A stretch of DNA of 51,147 bases, from NCBI RefSeq assembly GCF_024055665.1, contig NZ_JAMXMC010000019.1, positions 1-51,147 on the forward strand, in the 5' to 3' direction. Source of the stretch: Ideonella oryzae (lineage in GTDB: Bacteria > Pseudomonadota > Gammaproteobacteria > Burkholderiales > Burkholderiaceae_C). A model generated the notes under the pieces. That model was not told where the DNA came from. It saw only the letters and a program-made list of their open reading frames with translations, and did not search any database. Each line of letters opens with the position of its first letter. Position 1 is the stretch's first letter. The position numbers and the translations under genes are program-made. This document shows, piece after piece, positions 24,614-32,944 of the stretch.

Positions 24614-26470
24614 ATGGGCGTCATCGAAACCCAGGGCTTCAAGCTCGACAACACCGGCCGCCGCATCGTGGTGGACCCGGTCACCCGCATCGAAGGCCAC
24701 ATGCGCTGCGAGGTGAACGTCGACAAGGACAACATCATCCGCAACGCCGTCTCCACCGGGACGATGTGGCGTGGCCTGGAGGTCATCCTCAAGGGCCGCG
24801 ACCCGCGCGATGCATGGGCCTTCGTCGAACGCATCTGCGGCGTCTGCACCGGCTGCCACGCCCTGACCAGCGTGCGTGCCGTGGAGGACGCGCTGGGCAT
24901 CAAGATCCCGCTGAACGCGCACCTCATCCGCGAGATGATGGCCAAGACGCTGCAGGTGCATGACCACGCGGTGCACTTCTACCACCTGCATGCGCTGGAC
25001 TGGGTGGACGTGGTCTCGGCCCTGAACGCCGACCCGAAGAAGACCAGCGAGCTGCAGCAGCTGGTCTCGCCTTCGCACCCGCTGTCCTCGCCGGGCTACT
25101 TCCGCGACGTGCAGAACCGCCTGAAGAAGTTCGTGGACGCCGGCCAGCTCGGCCCCTTCATGAACGGCTACTGGGGCTCCAAGGCCTATGTGCTGCCGGC
25201 CGAGGCCAACCTGATGGCCGTCACCCACTACCTGGAGGCGCTGGACCTGCAGAAGGAATGGGTGAAGGTGCACACCATCTTCGGTGGCAAGAACCCGCAC
25301 CCGAACTACCTGGTCGGCGGCGTGCCCTGCGCCATCAACCTGGACGGCACCGGCGCCGCCGGCGCCCCGATCAACATGGAGCGGCTGAACTTCGTCGAGG
25401 CCCGCATCCAGGAGATGATCGAGTTCAACAAGAACGTCTACCTGCCCGACGTGCTGGCCATCGGCACGCTCTACAAGCAGGCGGGCTGGCTGTACGGCGG
25501 CGGCCTGTCGGCCACCAACGTGGCCGACTACGGCACCTACGAGAAGGTGCCCTACGACCACAGCACCCAGCAGCTGCCCGGCGGCGTCATCCTGAACGGC
25601 AACTGGGACGAGATCCTGCCGATCGACCCGCGCGACCCCGAGCAGGTGCAGGAGTTCGTGACCCACAGCTGGTACCAGTACGCCGACGAAACCCAGGGCC
25701 TGCACCCCTGGGATGGCGTGACCGAGCCCAGCTTCAAGCTGGGCGCCAACACCAAGGGCACGAAGACCGCGATCGAGAACATCGACGAGTCGGCCAAGTA
25801 CTCCTGGATCAAGTCGCCGCGCTGGCGCGGCCACGCCGTGGAAGTGGGCCCGCTGTCGCGCTACATCCTGGCCTACGCCCACGCCAGCAAGGGCAACAAG
25901 TACTGCCAGCGCCCCAAGGAGCAGCTGGAGTTCTCGGCCCAGATGATCAACAGCGCCATCCCCAAGGCCCTGGGCCTGCCGGAGACGCAGTACACCCTCA
26001 AGCAGCTGCTGCCCACCACCATCGGCCGCACCCTGGCCCGCTGCCTGGAAGGCCAGTACGCCGGCGAGATGATGCACGACGACTTCAAGCAGCTGGTGGC
26101 CAACATCAAGGCCGGCGACACCGCCACCGCCAACGTCGAGAAGTGGGATCCGTCCACCTGGCCCAAGGAAGCCAAGGGCGTGGGCACCGTGGCCGCGCCG
26201 CGCGGCATGCTGGGCCACTGGATCAAGATCAAGGACGGCAAGATCGAGAACTACCAGTGCGTGGTGCCCACCACCTGGAACGGCTCGCCGCGCGATGCCA
26301 AGGGCCAGATCGGCGCCTTCGAGGCCTCGCTGATGAACACGCCGATGGTCAACCCCGAGCAGCCGGTCGAGATCCTGCGCACCCTGCACAGCTTCGACCC
26401 CTGCCTGGCCTGCTCCACCCACGTGATGAGCGAGGACGGCTCCGAGATGTGCACCGTCAAGGTCCGCTGA
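24614..26470 (+). CDS. hupL: Uptake [NiFe] hydrogenase large subunit (HupL/HoxG)
   Basis: A 618-residue catalytic subunit that splits H2 at a Ni-Fe(CN)2CO site. The nickel ligands are Cys75 and Cys78 ([10 protein letters not shown]) and Cys597 and Cys600 (DPCLACSTH). After His603 a 15-residue C-terminal extension ([15 protein letters not shown]) is present; the protease HupD should remove it after nickel insertion. Length and ligand numbering are identical to Cupriavidus necator HoxG as I know it. It has no signal and rides out with HupS. It starts 40 bp after hupS. Confidence 0.97.
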   Translation: MGVIETQGFKLDNTGRRIVVDPVTRIEGHMRCEVNVDKDNIIRNAVSTGTMWRGLEVILKGRDPRDAWAFVERICGVCTGCHALTSVRAVEDALGIKIPLNAHLIREMMAKTLQVHDHAVHFYHLHALDWVDVVSALNADPKKTSELQQLVSPSHPLSSPGYFRDVQNRLKKFVDAGQLGPFMNGYWGSKAYVLPAEANLMAVTHYLEALDLQKEWVKVHTIFGGKNPHPNYLVGGVPCAINLDGTGAAGAPINMERLNFVEARIQEMIEFNKNVYLPDVLAIGTLYKQAGWLYGGGLSATNVADYGTYEKVPYDHSTQQLPGGVILNGNWDEILPIDPRDPEQVQEFVTHSWYQYADETQGLHPWDGVTEPSFKLGANTKGTKTAIENIDESAKYSWIKSPRWRGHAVEVGPLSRYILAYAHASKGNKYCQRPKEQLEFSAQMINSAIPKALGLPETQYTLKQLLPTTIGRTLARCLEGQYAGEMMHDDFKQLVANIKAGDTATANVEKWDPSTWPKEAKGVGTVAAPRGMLGHWIKIKDGKIENYQCVVPTTWNGSPRDAKGQIGAFEASLMNTPMVNPEQPVEILRTLHSFDPCLACSTHVMSEDGSEMCTVKVR

Positions 26471-26489
26471 TCAGACAAGGAATTTCCCC

Positions 26490-27059
26490 ATGAAACGCAT
26501 CCTGACCGCCACCGCCCTGCTGGGCACCACCACGCTGGCCCTGGCCCACCCGGGCCATGGCGCCGAGACCCTGGCCGACGGCCTGGCCCATCCCTTCGGG
26601 CCGGACCACCTGCTGGCCATGGTCGCCGTGGGCCTGTGGTCCGCCGCGGCCCTGTCCGGCGCCCGCCGCTGGCTGGGCCCCTTGACCTTCCTGGCCGCGA
26701 TGAGCGTCGGCGCCCTGCTGGGCGTGGCCGGCGTGGTGCTGCCCGGCGTGGAAGCCGGCATCGCGCTGAGCGTGGTGCTGTTCGGCGCCATGCTGGTGCT
26801 GGGCACCCGGCTGAGCAGCCGTGCCGGCCTGGGCCTGATCGCCTGCGCCGCCCTGCTGCACGGCCTGGCCCACGGGGCCGAGCTGCCCGCCGGTGCCAGC
26901 TTCGCGGCCTACGCCGCCGGTTTCCTGGCCACCACCAGCGCCCTGCACCTGGCCGGCCTCGGTCTGGGTCAGGCCCTGCGCCAGGCCAAGGCCGTGGTCT
27001 GGCAGCTGCTGGGCGGTGGCCTGGGCCTGGCCGGCCTGCTGATGCTGGTCCGCATCTGA
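26490..27059 (+). CDS. hupE: HupE/UreJ-type nickel permease-like protein
   Basis: A 189-residue membrane protein. A signal-like first helix (residues 1-19, LALAHPGHG) is followed by about six membrane segments. The family motif HPFGPDHLLAMVAVGLWSA (about residues 31-49) carries conserved His and Asp that bind metal. HupE proteins mediate nickel entry, here feeding HypA/HypB. It lies 19 bp after hupL, between hupL and hupC, whereas in rhizobia hupE comes after hupC and hupD. No HoxN-type permease is present. Confidence 0.9.
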   Translation: MKRILTATALLGTTTLALAHPGHGAETLADGLAHPFGPDHLLAMVAVGLWSAAALSGARRWLGPLTFLAAMSVGALLGVAGVVLPGVEAGIALSVVLFGAMLVLGTRLSSRAGLGLIACAALLHGLAHGAELPAGASFAAYAAGFLATTSALHLAGLGLGQALRQAKAVVWQLLGGGLGLAGLLMLVRI

Positions 27060-27087
27060 CCGCCCCGCGTCGGGTCAAGGAGACACC

Positions 27088-27822
27088 ATGAACGCACGCT
27101 CCACTTCGGCTGCGGCCGGCGACGCGACGGGCACCGACCCGAGCGCCGTCGCCCGCGGCGCCTCGATCAAGTCGGTCTACGTCTACGAGGCCCCGGTGCG
27201 CCTGTGGCACTGGATCAACGCCGCGGCCATCACCGTGCTGGCGGTGACGGGCTACTTCATCGGCAGCCCGCTGCCGACGATGCCCGGCGAGGCCAGTGCC
27301 CACTTCCTGATGGGCTACATCCGCTTCGCCCACTTCACGGCCGGCTACATCCTGGCCGTGGGGCTGATCGGGCGCATCTACTGGGCCATCGTCGGCAACC
27401 ACCACGCCCGCGAGCTGTTCACGCTGCCGGTGTTCAGCCTGGCCTACTGGAAGGAGGTGATCACCATGCTCAAGTGGTACGCCTTCCTGATTCCCCAGCC
27501 CAGCCAGTACGTGGGGCACAACCCCATGGCCCGGATGGCGATGTTCTGCGGCTACTTCCTGTTCACGCTGTTCATGGTCGCCACCGGCTTCGCCATGTAC
27601 GGCGAGGGCCTGGGCATGGACTCCTGGGCGAGCCACCTGTTCGGCTGGGTCATCCCGCTGATGGGCCAGAGCCAGGACGTGCACACCTGGCACCACCTGG
27701 GCATGTGGGGCATGGTGATCTTCGTGACGCTGCATGTGTACGCCGCGATCCGCGAGGACATCATGGGCCGCCAGAGCATCATCAGCACGATGGTCTCCGG
27801 CTACCGCACCTTCAAACGCTGA
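27088..27822 (+). CDS. hupC: Ni/Fe-hydrogenase b-type cytochrome (HupC/HoxZ)
   Basis: A 244-residue diheme cytochrome b with four membrane helices that passes electrons from HupS to quinone and holds the dimer on the membrane. Conserved elements are VRLWHWINAAAI (heme His), IRFAHFTAGYIL, and DVHTWHHLGMW followed by TLHVYAAIREDIM. It is about residues 35-230, with a 33-residue soluble N-terminal stretch. RBS is AAGGAG. A palindromic repeat follows its stop codon. Confidence 0.95.
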   Translation: MNARSTSAAAGDATGTDPSAVARGASIKSVYVYEAPVRLWHWINAAAITVLAVTGYFIGSPLPTMPGEASAHFLMGYIRFAHFTAGYILAVGLIGRIYWAIVGNHHARELFTLPVFSLAYWKEVITMLKWYAFLIPQPSQYVGHNPMARMAMFCGYFLFTLFMVATGFAMYGEGLGMDSWASHLFGWVIPLMGQSQDVHTWHHLGMWGMVIFVTLHVYAAIREDIMGRQSIISTMVSGYRTFKR

Positions 27823-27826
27823 CCAT

Positions 27827-27886
27827 GGGCCCCCAAGACGCTTCGCGTCGCCCCCCCGAGGGGGAGCGTTCGGCTTGGGGCGGCCC
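27827..27886. repeat. Palindromic repeat element (intergenic copy)
   Basis: A 60-bp imperfect palindrome is centred on CCCCCCGAGGGGG. The outer arms are GGGCCCCCAAG and CTTGGGGCGGCCC, with GACGC/GCGT-type inner arms. It fills the gap between hupC and the HTH gene. A related element of 67 bp is inserted inside hypD (37019-37085). Such GC-rich palindromes occur between genes in Burkholderiales. It could act as an attenuator or stabilise the upstream mRNA. Confidence 0.7.
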
Positions 27887-27896
27887 TGCGCCGAAC

Positions 27897-28241
27897 ATGA
27901 CCGCGTCGTCCACCCGTCCCCCCGCTCCACCGGCGGGTGTGCCGCTGCGCGCACCGCAGCACCCGGGGCGCTTTCTGGAGCGCCACTACCTGGTGCCGCT
28001 GGGCCTGAGCCAGAGCGAGACCGCGCGGCGGCTGGGCATCAGCCGCCGCCGGGTCCATGAGCTGGTCCAGGGCCAGCGGGCGATGACGCCCGACACCGCG
28101 ATCCGCTGCGCGCTGGCCTTCGGCCTGCCCGCAGCCACCTGGCTGGCCCTGCAGGCCGACTGGGACAGCTACCACGCCTGGAAGCAGCTGCGCCACGCCG
28201 CCCTGCCCAGCCGCGCCCCAGCCCCCGCGCTGGCGGCCTGA
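27897..28241 (+). CDS. HigA-like helix-turn-helix protein without toxin partner
   Basis: A 114-residue protein. After a Pro-rich N-terminus (about 1-25) comes PGRFLERHYLVPLGLSQSE, then a helix-turn-helix (TARRLGISRRRVHELVQGQ) and TPDTAIRCALAFGLPAATWL, the pattern of the HigA/VapI antitoxin family. The ATG at 27897 comes just after the palindromic repeat. No HigB-like toxin gene lies before or after it: hupC precedes it and hupD follows by 27 bp. It is therefore an orphan DNA-binding protein in the hydrogenase operon, and a regulatory role is plausible but unproven. Confidence 0.78.
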   Translation: MTASSTRPPAPPAGVPLRAPQHPGRFLERHYLVPLGLSQSETARRLGISRRRVHELVQGQRAMTPDTAIRCALAFGLPAATWLALQADWDSYHAWKQLRHAALPSRAPAPALAA

Positions 28242-28268
28242 CCCCTTCTTCCCCTTCCGAGTCCAGCG

Positions 28269-28961
28269 ATGAACACCTCTTCCGCTCCCGACCTGCCCGA
28301 AACCGCCTGTCACCCCTCCGGTGACAGCCCCGCCGACGACGCCCCCATCGTCGTGCTGGGCATCGGCAACGTGCTGTGGGCCGACGAAGGCTTCGGCGTG
28401 CGCTGCGTCGAGGCCCTGCAGCAGCACTGGGATTTCGCGCCCCATGTCGAACTGGTGGACGGCGGCACCCAGGGCCTGTACCTGATCCAGCATGTGCAAT
28501 CGGCCCGCAAGCTGCTCATCCTGGACGCGGTGGACTACGGCCTGGCGCCGGGCACGCTGCACCAGGTGGAGAACGAGGAGGTGCCGCGCTTTCTGGGCGC
28601 CAAGAAGATGAGCCTGCACCAGACCGGCTTCCAGGAGGTGCTGATGCTGGCCCAGCTGACCGAGCGCTACCCCGAGCAGGTGCTGCTGATCGGCTGCCAG
28701 CCCGAGGAGCTGGAAGACTACGGCGGCAGCCTGCGACCCTGCGTGCGCCAGGCGGTGGACGATGCCGTAGCCCTGGCCGTGGACCGGCTGCGCACCTGGG
28801 GTGCCCAGCCCCGCCCGCGCGCGCAGGCCCCCTCGGCCGAGGAAGCCGTCACCGTGCCCACCCTGTCCATCGAGGCCTACGAGGCCGGCCGCCCCGCCGC
28901 CGAAGCCGCCTGCCGCATGGGCGACGAGCGCTTCATGCCGCCCCGCGGCACAGCCGCCTGA
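28269..28961 (+). CDS. hupD: Hydrogenase maturation endopeptidase (HupD/HoxM)
   Basis: A 230-residue protease that cuts the C-terminal extension off the nickel-loaded large subunit HupL. The fold begins VVLGIGNVLWADEGFGVR (nickel-contacting Glu), then LLILDAVDYG (Asp) and KKMSLHQTGFQEVL (His), the three residues that sense nickel in this family. The first 25 residues and a 50-residue C-terminal tail (from about 180, Pro/Ala/Glu-rich) go beyond the usual size of about 165-200 residues. It cannot act on HoxC, which has no extension. Confidence 0.92.
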   Translation: MNTSSAPDLPETACHPSGDSPADDAPIVVLGIGNVLWADEGFGVRCVEALQQHWDFAPHVELVDGGTQGLYLIQHVQSARKLLILDAVDYGLAPGTLHQVENEEVPRFLGAKKMSLHQTGFQEVLMLAQLTERYPEQVLLIGCQPEELEDYGGSLRPCVRQAVDDAVALAVDRLRTWGAQPRPRAQAPSAEEAVTVPTLSIEAYEAGRPAAEAACRMGDERFMPPRGTAA

Positions 28962-28972
28962 GGCACGACACC

Positions 28973-29296
28973 ATGTGCATCGGACTGCCCATGCAGGTCC
29001 TGGCCACCCGGCCGGGCTTTGCCACCGTCACCGGCCGGGGTGACACCCGCGAGGTCAACACCGCCCTGGTGGGCGAGCGCAGCCCCGGCGACTGGGTGCT
29101 GGTCTTCATCGACGGCGCGCGCGAAGTCATCAGCGCCGAACGCGCGGCCGAAGTCGACGCCACGCTGGACCTGATCGCCCAGGCCATGGGCGACACCGCC
29201 CTGCTGCCCAACGCCCCCCCCGACGACCCCGGCTTCGAGCTGCCCTCGGCCTGGAGCGCCGAGCAGCTGGCCGCCCTGACCGGCCAGGCGCGCTGA
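28973..29296 (+). CDS. hupF: HypC-family chaperone HupF (HoxL-like)
   Basis: A 107-residue paralogue of HypC that starts MCIGLPMQVL, with the essential Cys2 exposed after Met removal. In relatives it carries the Fe(CN)2CO unit or protects the large subunit under oxygen. It is longer than the HypC at 36444 because of a C-terminal stretch (about 75-107). It lies 12 bp after hupD, in the hupDFGHIJK accessory block. Confidence 0.9.
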   Translation: MCIGLPMQVLATRPGFATVTGRGDTREVNTALVGERSPGDWVLVFIDGAREVISAERAAEVDATLDLIAQAMGDTALLPNAPPDDPGFELPSAWSAEQLAALTGQAR

Positions 29297-29362
29297 GTGC
29301 CGCCGAATGCCACTGAACGCCGCTGAACCCGCCCCCACCCAGACACACCGCGAGAGACCCCC

Positions 29363-29836
29363 ATGACCACCGACATCCTCGACGCCGCCGCCGATCCGGC
29401 CGAACGTTCCGCCCCCTTGGTGGCCCGCCTGGTGGAGGCCCACGGCGCCACCTGGGTCGGCCTGGCCACCCTGGCCGACTTCCTGGCCCGCCCCGGCGAC
29501 CAGGTGCTGTTCTTCCACGGCGACCCGGTGCGCTTCCCCGAGGTGCTGGACGTGGCCGTGGTGCTGCCCGAACTGAACAAGGCCTTCGGCCAGCGCTTCG
29601 GCATCGGCGTGGCCACCCGCGCCGACGAGGACGCCCTGGCCGCCCGCTTCGCTGTGGCGCGCTGGCCCTCGCTGCTGTTCCTGCGCGACGGTCAGTACGT
29701 CGGCGTGGTCCCCGGCATGCTCGACTGGACCGACTACCTGGCCGCGGTGCAGAAGCTGCTGGACACCCCGGCCAGCCGCGTGCCCGGCATCGGCATCCCG
29801 CTCGTCAGCGCCAACAGCGCTTCCGGCTGCCACTGA
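29363..29836 (+). CDS. hupG: Hydrogenase accessory protein HupG (HoxO/HyaE family)
   Basis: A 157-residue thioredoxin-like protein with no CxxC redox pair. Recognisable parts are DQVLFFHGDPVRFPEVLDVAVVLPEL and RWPSLLFLRDGQYVGVVPGMLDW. HyaE/HoxO proteins bind the small-subunit precursor and hold it back from Tat export until its clusters are in place. The 66-bp gap before it has a short degenerate repeat (GCCGCTGAA, GCCACTGAA) but no gene. Confidence 0.88.
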   Translation: MTTDILDAAADPAERSAPLVARLVEAHGATWVGLATLADFLARPGDQVLFFHGDPVRFPEVLDVAVVLPELNKAFGQRFGIGVATRADEDALAARFAVARWPSLLFLRDGQYVGVVPGMLDWTDYLAAVQKLLDTPASRVPGIGIPLVSANSASGCH

Positions 29837-29855
29837 TTCCCTTCCTGGAACCGCC

Positions 29856-30755
29856 ATGAACCCCAGCTCCACCCGCGCGCCCTTCCCCATCCCCGTCGTG
29901 GCCGCCGGCCCCGGCAGCCAGATCGAGGAAGAGAACCTCGAGTACATCAGCATGCCCCAGGGCATGGCCACCTACCAGAGCCCGATCCTCCCCGAGCCGG
30001 AGGAAATGCGCGGCCGTGACGGCGCACTGCGCGTGCTGCGCGCCACCGAGGCCGCGCTGCAGGCCGTCGTGGCCGGCCAGACTGCCGCCCCGGTCTCGCT
30101 GGCCGATCTGAGCGAGGCCGAGCTGGCCCTGGTCAACCAGGTGCTGGGTGAGGGCGAGGTGGCCGCCCGCGTGCTGCCCGCGCCGGGCCTGGGCGAAGCC
30201 CGCATCCAGGAATCGGTGTTCGCCGGCGTCTGGCGCGTGGTGCAGACCGAGGCCGACGGCACGGTGCACGACACCATCGAGGTGGGCGACGCCCCCGCCC
30301 TGCTGCGCGCCGCCGCCCGCGCCGATGCCCTGGGCAGCCGGCCCGACCTGCTCTCGGCCCCGGCCGGCGTGATGAACGCCCAGCCCATCCTGGCCGAGCT
30401 GGAAGACCAGCGCCAGCGCTTCGGCCTGCATGCCGAAGCCGAGCGCGCCAGGCTGCCGGCCCACGTGGTCAACCTCAGCCTGCTGCCGCTCAGCCCCGAG
30501 GACATCGGCTTCCTGGACCATGTGCTGGGCACCGGCCGGGTGCTCATCCTCTCGCGCGGCTACGGCAACTGCCGCATCACCAACTGCCAGGTGCCGCACA
30601 CCTGGCGGGTCATCTACTACAACTCGCAGGACACGGTGATCCTCAACTCCGTCGAAGTGACCGAGCTGCCCGAGGTGGCCTGCGCCGCCGCCGAGGACCT
30701 GGCCGACTCGCTGGAGCGGCTGACCGAGGTGCTGGCCTGGGTGGCCCAGGGCTGA
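29856..30755 (+). CDS. hupH: Hydrogenase accessory protein HupH (HoxQ/HyaF family)
   Basis: A 299-residue protein of the HyaF/HupH family, which works with HupG in maturing the small subunit of oxygen-tolerant enzymes. It carries the family opening EEENLEYISMPQGMATY, a central FAGVWRVVQ, and the C-terminal block LSRGYGNCRITNCQVPHTWRV with ILNSVEVTELPEVACAAAEDL. It has two domains, of which the second contains the conserved Cys pair. It lies 19 bp after hupG. Confidence 0.9.
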   Translation: MNPSSTRAPFPIPVVAAGPGSQIEEENLEYISMPQGMATYQSPILPEPEEMRGRDGALRVLRATEAALQAVVAGQTAAPVSLADLSEAELALVNQVLGEGEVAARVLPAPGLGEARIQESVFAGVWRVVQTEADGTVHDTIEVGDAPALLRAAARADALGSRPDLLSAPAGVMNAQPILAELEDQRQRFGLHAEAERARLPAHVVNLSLLPLSPEDIGFLDHVLGTGRVLILSRGYGNCRITNCQVPHTWRVIYYNSQDTVILNSVEVTELPEVACAAAEDLADSLERLTEVLAWVAQG

Positions 30756-30767
30756 GGAGCACACGTC

Positions 30768-30986
30768 ATGTTTGAAGGAAGCTACCTGGGCGACCGGGGC
30801 CGGCTGCCGGCCCACGCCAAGCTGGAATGCAAGATCTGCTGGTGGGTCTACGACCCGGACCAGGGCGACCCGGTCTGGCAGATCCCGCCCGGCACCGCCT
30901 TCACCGACCTGCCCGCCCACTGGCGCTGCCCGCAGTGCGACGGCGACGCCGAGCAGTTCATGGTGGTGAGCGGGGACGCGGCATGA
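30768..30986 (+). CDS. hupI: Rubredoxin-like protein HupI (HoxR)
   Basis: A 72-residue rubredoxin with two CxxC knuckles, LECKICWWVYDP and WRCPQCDG, which would bind one iron. HoxR/HupI is needed for making the proximal cluster of oxygen-tolerant enzymes in air. The aromatic residues near the first knuckle and DPVWQIPPGTAFTDLP are as in the family. It starts 12 bp after hupH, and its stop overlaps the hupJ start (ATGA). Confidence 0.92.
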   Translation: MFEGSYLGDRGRLPAHAKLECKICWWVYDPDQGDPVWQIPPGTAFTDLPAHWRCPQCDGDAEQFMVVSGDAA

Positions 30987-31489
30987 GCCTCCTTGCAGCG
31001 CGGGTCCTGGCGCTGGAAGCGGCCTTCCGGCGCATTGCCGCCACCCGCATGGCCGGGCTGCCGCTGCTGCAGCCGGGCCTGGCGGTGCAGGCCGTCGGCT
31101 TCGAGCCCGAGCCCGACGACGCCGGCCTGGCCTGGGGCGTGCTCGTCACCCCCTGGTTCATGAACCTGCTGCGCCTGCCACTGATGGCCGAGAACGCACA
31201 GCGCCTGCCCGAGCCCGGCGTGGCAGCCGACTGGACCGTGGGCGGCCACGCCGTGGGCTGCCTGGGCGCCGAAGAGACCCTGCTGGGCCCCGGCCCGCTG
31301 GCCCGCTATGCCCTGTGTTCGCTGCATTCGCCCATGCACCACTTTGCCGACCAGGCCAGTGCCCTGGCCGCAGCCCATGAGGTGCTGCGACTGCTGCGGC
31401 CGGCCCCCGCGGCCGCGCCGGTCGGTGCCCCGCCGCCCTCGCGCCGCGGTTTCCTGTTCGGACGGGGCCAGCCCCCCGGCACGCCATGA
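30983..31489 (+). CDS. hupJ: [NiFe] hydrogenase assembly protein HupJ (HoxT)
   Basis: A 168-residue protein of the HupJ/HoxT family. Family patterns are AWGVLVTPWFMNLLRLPL in the first half and PLARYALCSLHSPMHHFADQ in the second. It ends with a Pro-rich tail and RRGFLFGRG, the usual end. It assists hydrogenase assembly in the presence of oxygen, but its precise role is not known. Start and stop both overlap neighbours by four bases, so hupI-hupJ-hupK are translationally coupled. Confidence 0.87.
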   Translation: MSLLAARVLALEAAFRRIAATRMAGLPLLQPGLAVQAVGFEPEPDDAGLAWGVLVTPWFMNLLRLPLMAENAQRLPEPGVAADWTVGGHAVGCLGAEETLLGPGPLARYALCSLHSPMHHFADQASALAAAHEVLRLLRPAPAAAPVGAPPPSRRGFLFGRGQPPGTP

Positions 31490-32589
31490 GCCCGACCTTC
31501 GACCTGGTGGGCCAGGTGCAGCTGCGCCCCGGTCCGGGCCACCCCACCCTCACCAGCACCCGCCCGGCGCTGGTGGGCCGGCTGACCCAGGGCCGGCGGC
31601 CCGAGGAGCTGCCGCTGCTGCTGGGCAGCCTGTTCACGCTGTGCGGCCATGCCCACCAGCTCGCCGCGCAGATGGCGGTGGACGCCGCCCTGGGCCGGGC
31701 CACCGCACCACCGGCACCGGCGGCCGCGGCGGCCCTGCGCGTGGCCACGGCGCGCGACCAGCTGGTGCGCATCGCCCACGACTGGCCGCGCCTGCTGCCG
31801 GGCGCGCCCGACGAGGCCCTGGCGCAGAGCCTGGTCCATTGCCCGCTGGGCCCCGCCCTGCGCGACCCGGTGGCCCAGCAATCGGCCCTGGCCGCCTTGC
31901 CCGCCTGGCTGGAGAAGCACTGGCTGGGCCTGCCCGCGGCCGAGTGGCTGGCCCGGCAGGAGCAGGCCCCGGTCGAATGGGCCACGCACTGGGCCCGTGG
32001 CAGCACCACCGCCCTGGCCCGCCTGCTCCGCGCGCAGCACGGCCCAGCCGCCCGTCTGGCCACGCCGTCCCGGCCGCTGTCACTCTCCTCGCTGGAGGCC
32101 GGCGGCTTCCAGGAGCTGGCTCAGCAGCTGGAGCAGCTGCCCGCTCATGTGCTGCCCCAATGGCAGGGCGCCGTGCCGGACACCGGCCCCTGGACCCGCC
32201 GACGGGACGCCTCTCCCTTGCCTGCGCACAATGCCTGGATGCGCCTGCTCAGCCGCCTGACCGATCTGCTGCAACTGGCCGTCCCCGGCGGCGAGGACTG
32301 GCTGAGCCTGGGCCGGCTGCAGCCCGCCCCCAGTCAGGGCATCGCCTGGGTGGAGATGGCCCGCGGCCTGCTGATCCACTGGGTGCAGCTGAGCGATGAC
32401 CCGGCCGGCCCCCGGGTGGCGGCCTGCCGGGTGCTGGCCCCCACCGACTGGAACTTCCACCCGCACGGCGTGCTGGCCCATGCCCTGGCCGGCGTGACCC
32501 ACGAAGACGATGCCCGCCGCCTGGCGGTGGCCTTCGACCCCTGCGTCGCGTTCAGCGTCGAGATGCCCCAAGGAGAAACCCATGCATGA
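31486..32589 (+). CDS. hupK: Hydrogenase assembly scaffold HupK (HoxV)
   Basis: A 367-residue relative of the large subunit that has lost the active site and is thought to act as a scaffold on which the Fe(CN)2CO unit is built. Remnants of the two nickel motifs are visible: FTLCGHAHQLAA for the N-terminal one and AFDPCVAFSVEM for the C-terminal one, each with a single Cys. TDWNFHPHGVLAHALAG matches the late large-subunit region. It has no C-terminal extension. Its last 8 bp overlap hypA. Confidence 0.88.
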   Translation: MSPTFDLVGQVQLRPGPGHPTLTSTRPALVGRLTQGRRPEELPLLLGSLFTLCGHAHQLAAQMAVDAALGRATAPPAPAAAAALRVATARDQLVRIAHDWPRLLPGAPDEALAQSLVHCPLGPALRDPVAQQSALAALPAWLEKHWLGLPAAEWLARQEQAPVEWATHWARGSTTALARLLRAQHGPAARLATPSRPLSLSSLEAGGFQELAQQLEQLPAHVLPQWQGAVPDTGPWTRRRDASPLPAHNAWMRLLSRLTDLLQLAVPGGEDWLSLGRLQPAPSQGIAWVEMARGLLIHWVQLSDDPAGPRVAACRVLAPTDWNFHPHGVLAHALAGVTHEDDARRLAVAFDPCVAFSVEMPQGETHA

Positions 32590-32926
32590 AATGAGTCTCG
32601 CCGGGGGCATCCTGCGGGTGGTCGAACAGGCCGCCGAGCGCGAGGGCTTTGCCCGCGTGCAGCAGCTCACGCTGGAGGCCGGTGCGCTGGCCGGCGTGGA
32701 GGTGCGCGCCCTGCGCTTCGCGCTGGAGGCCCTGGCCCCCGGCAGCGCGCTGGAGGGTGCCGAGATCGTGATCCAGGAGCCGCCCGGCCAGGCCTGGTGC
32801 CTGCGCTGCGGCACCACCGTGGCCATCCAGACCCGGGCCGATCCCTGTCCGCACTGCGGCGGATTTCAACTACAACCCACTGGCGGCACCGAGCTGCGGG
32901 TAGTGGACCTGCTGGTGCAGGACTGA
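32582..32926 (+). CDS. hypA: Nickel metallochaperone HypA
   Basis: A 114-residue protein that passes nickel to the large subunit with HypB. It has MHEMSLA, with the N-terminal nickel-binding His2, and a zinc finger CLRCG / CPHCGG (about residues 73-93). Length is normal. It overlaps the end of hupK and is followed 18 bp later by hypB. Confidence 0.95.
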   Translation: MHEMSLAGGILRVVEQAAEREGFARVQQLTLEAGALAGVEVRALRFALEALAPGSALEGAEIVIQEPPGQAWCLRCGTTVAIQTRADPCPHCGGFQLQPTGGTELRVVDLLVQD

Positions 32927-32944
32927 GAGCAAGGAGAACACACC

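Noticed and set aside
25258-26493. A 411-residue frame inside hupL on the same strand
   Set aside because: It overlaps the highly conserved large subunit completely and is Arg/Pro/Gly-rich with no motif.
27088-28241. A single fused gene running from within hupC into the HTH gene
   Set aside because: The frame that links them reads hupC out of phase and gives Arg/His/Pro-rich sequence; separate starts and stops fit both proteins.
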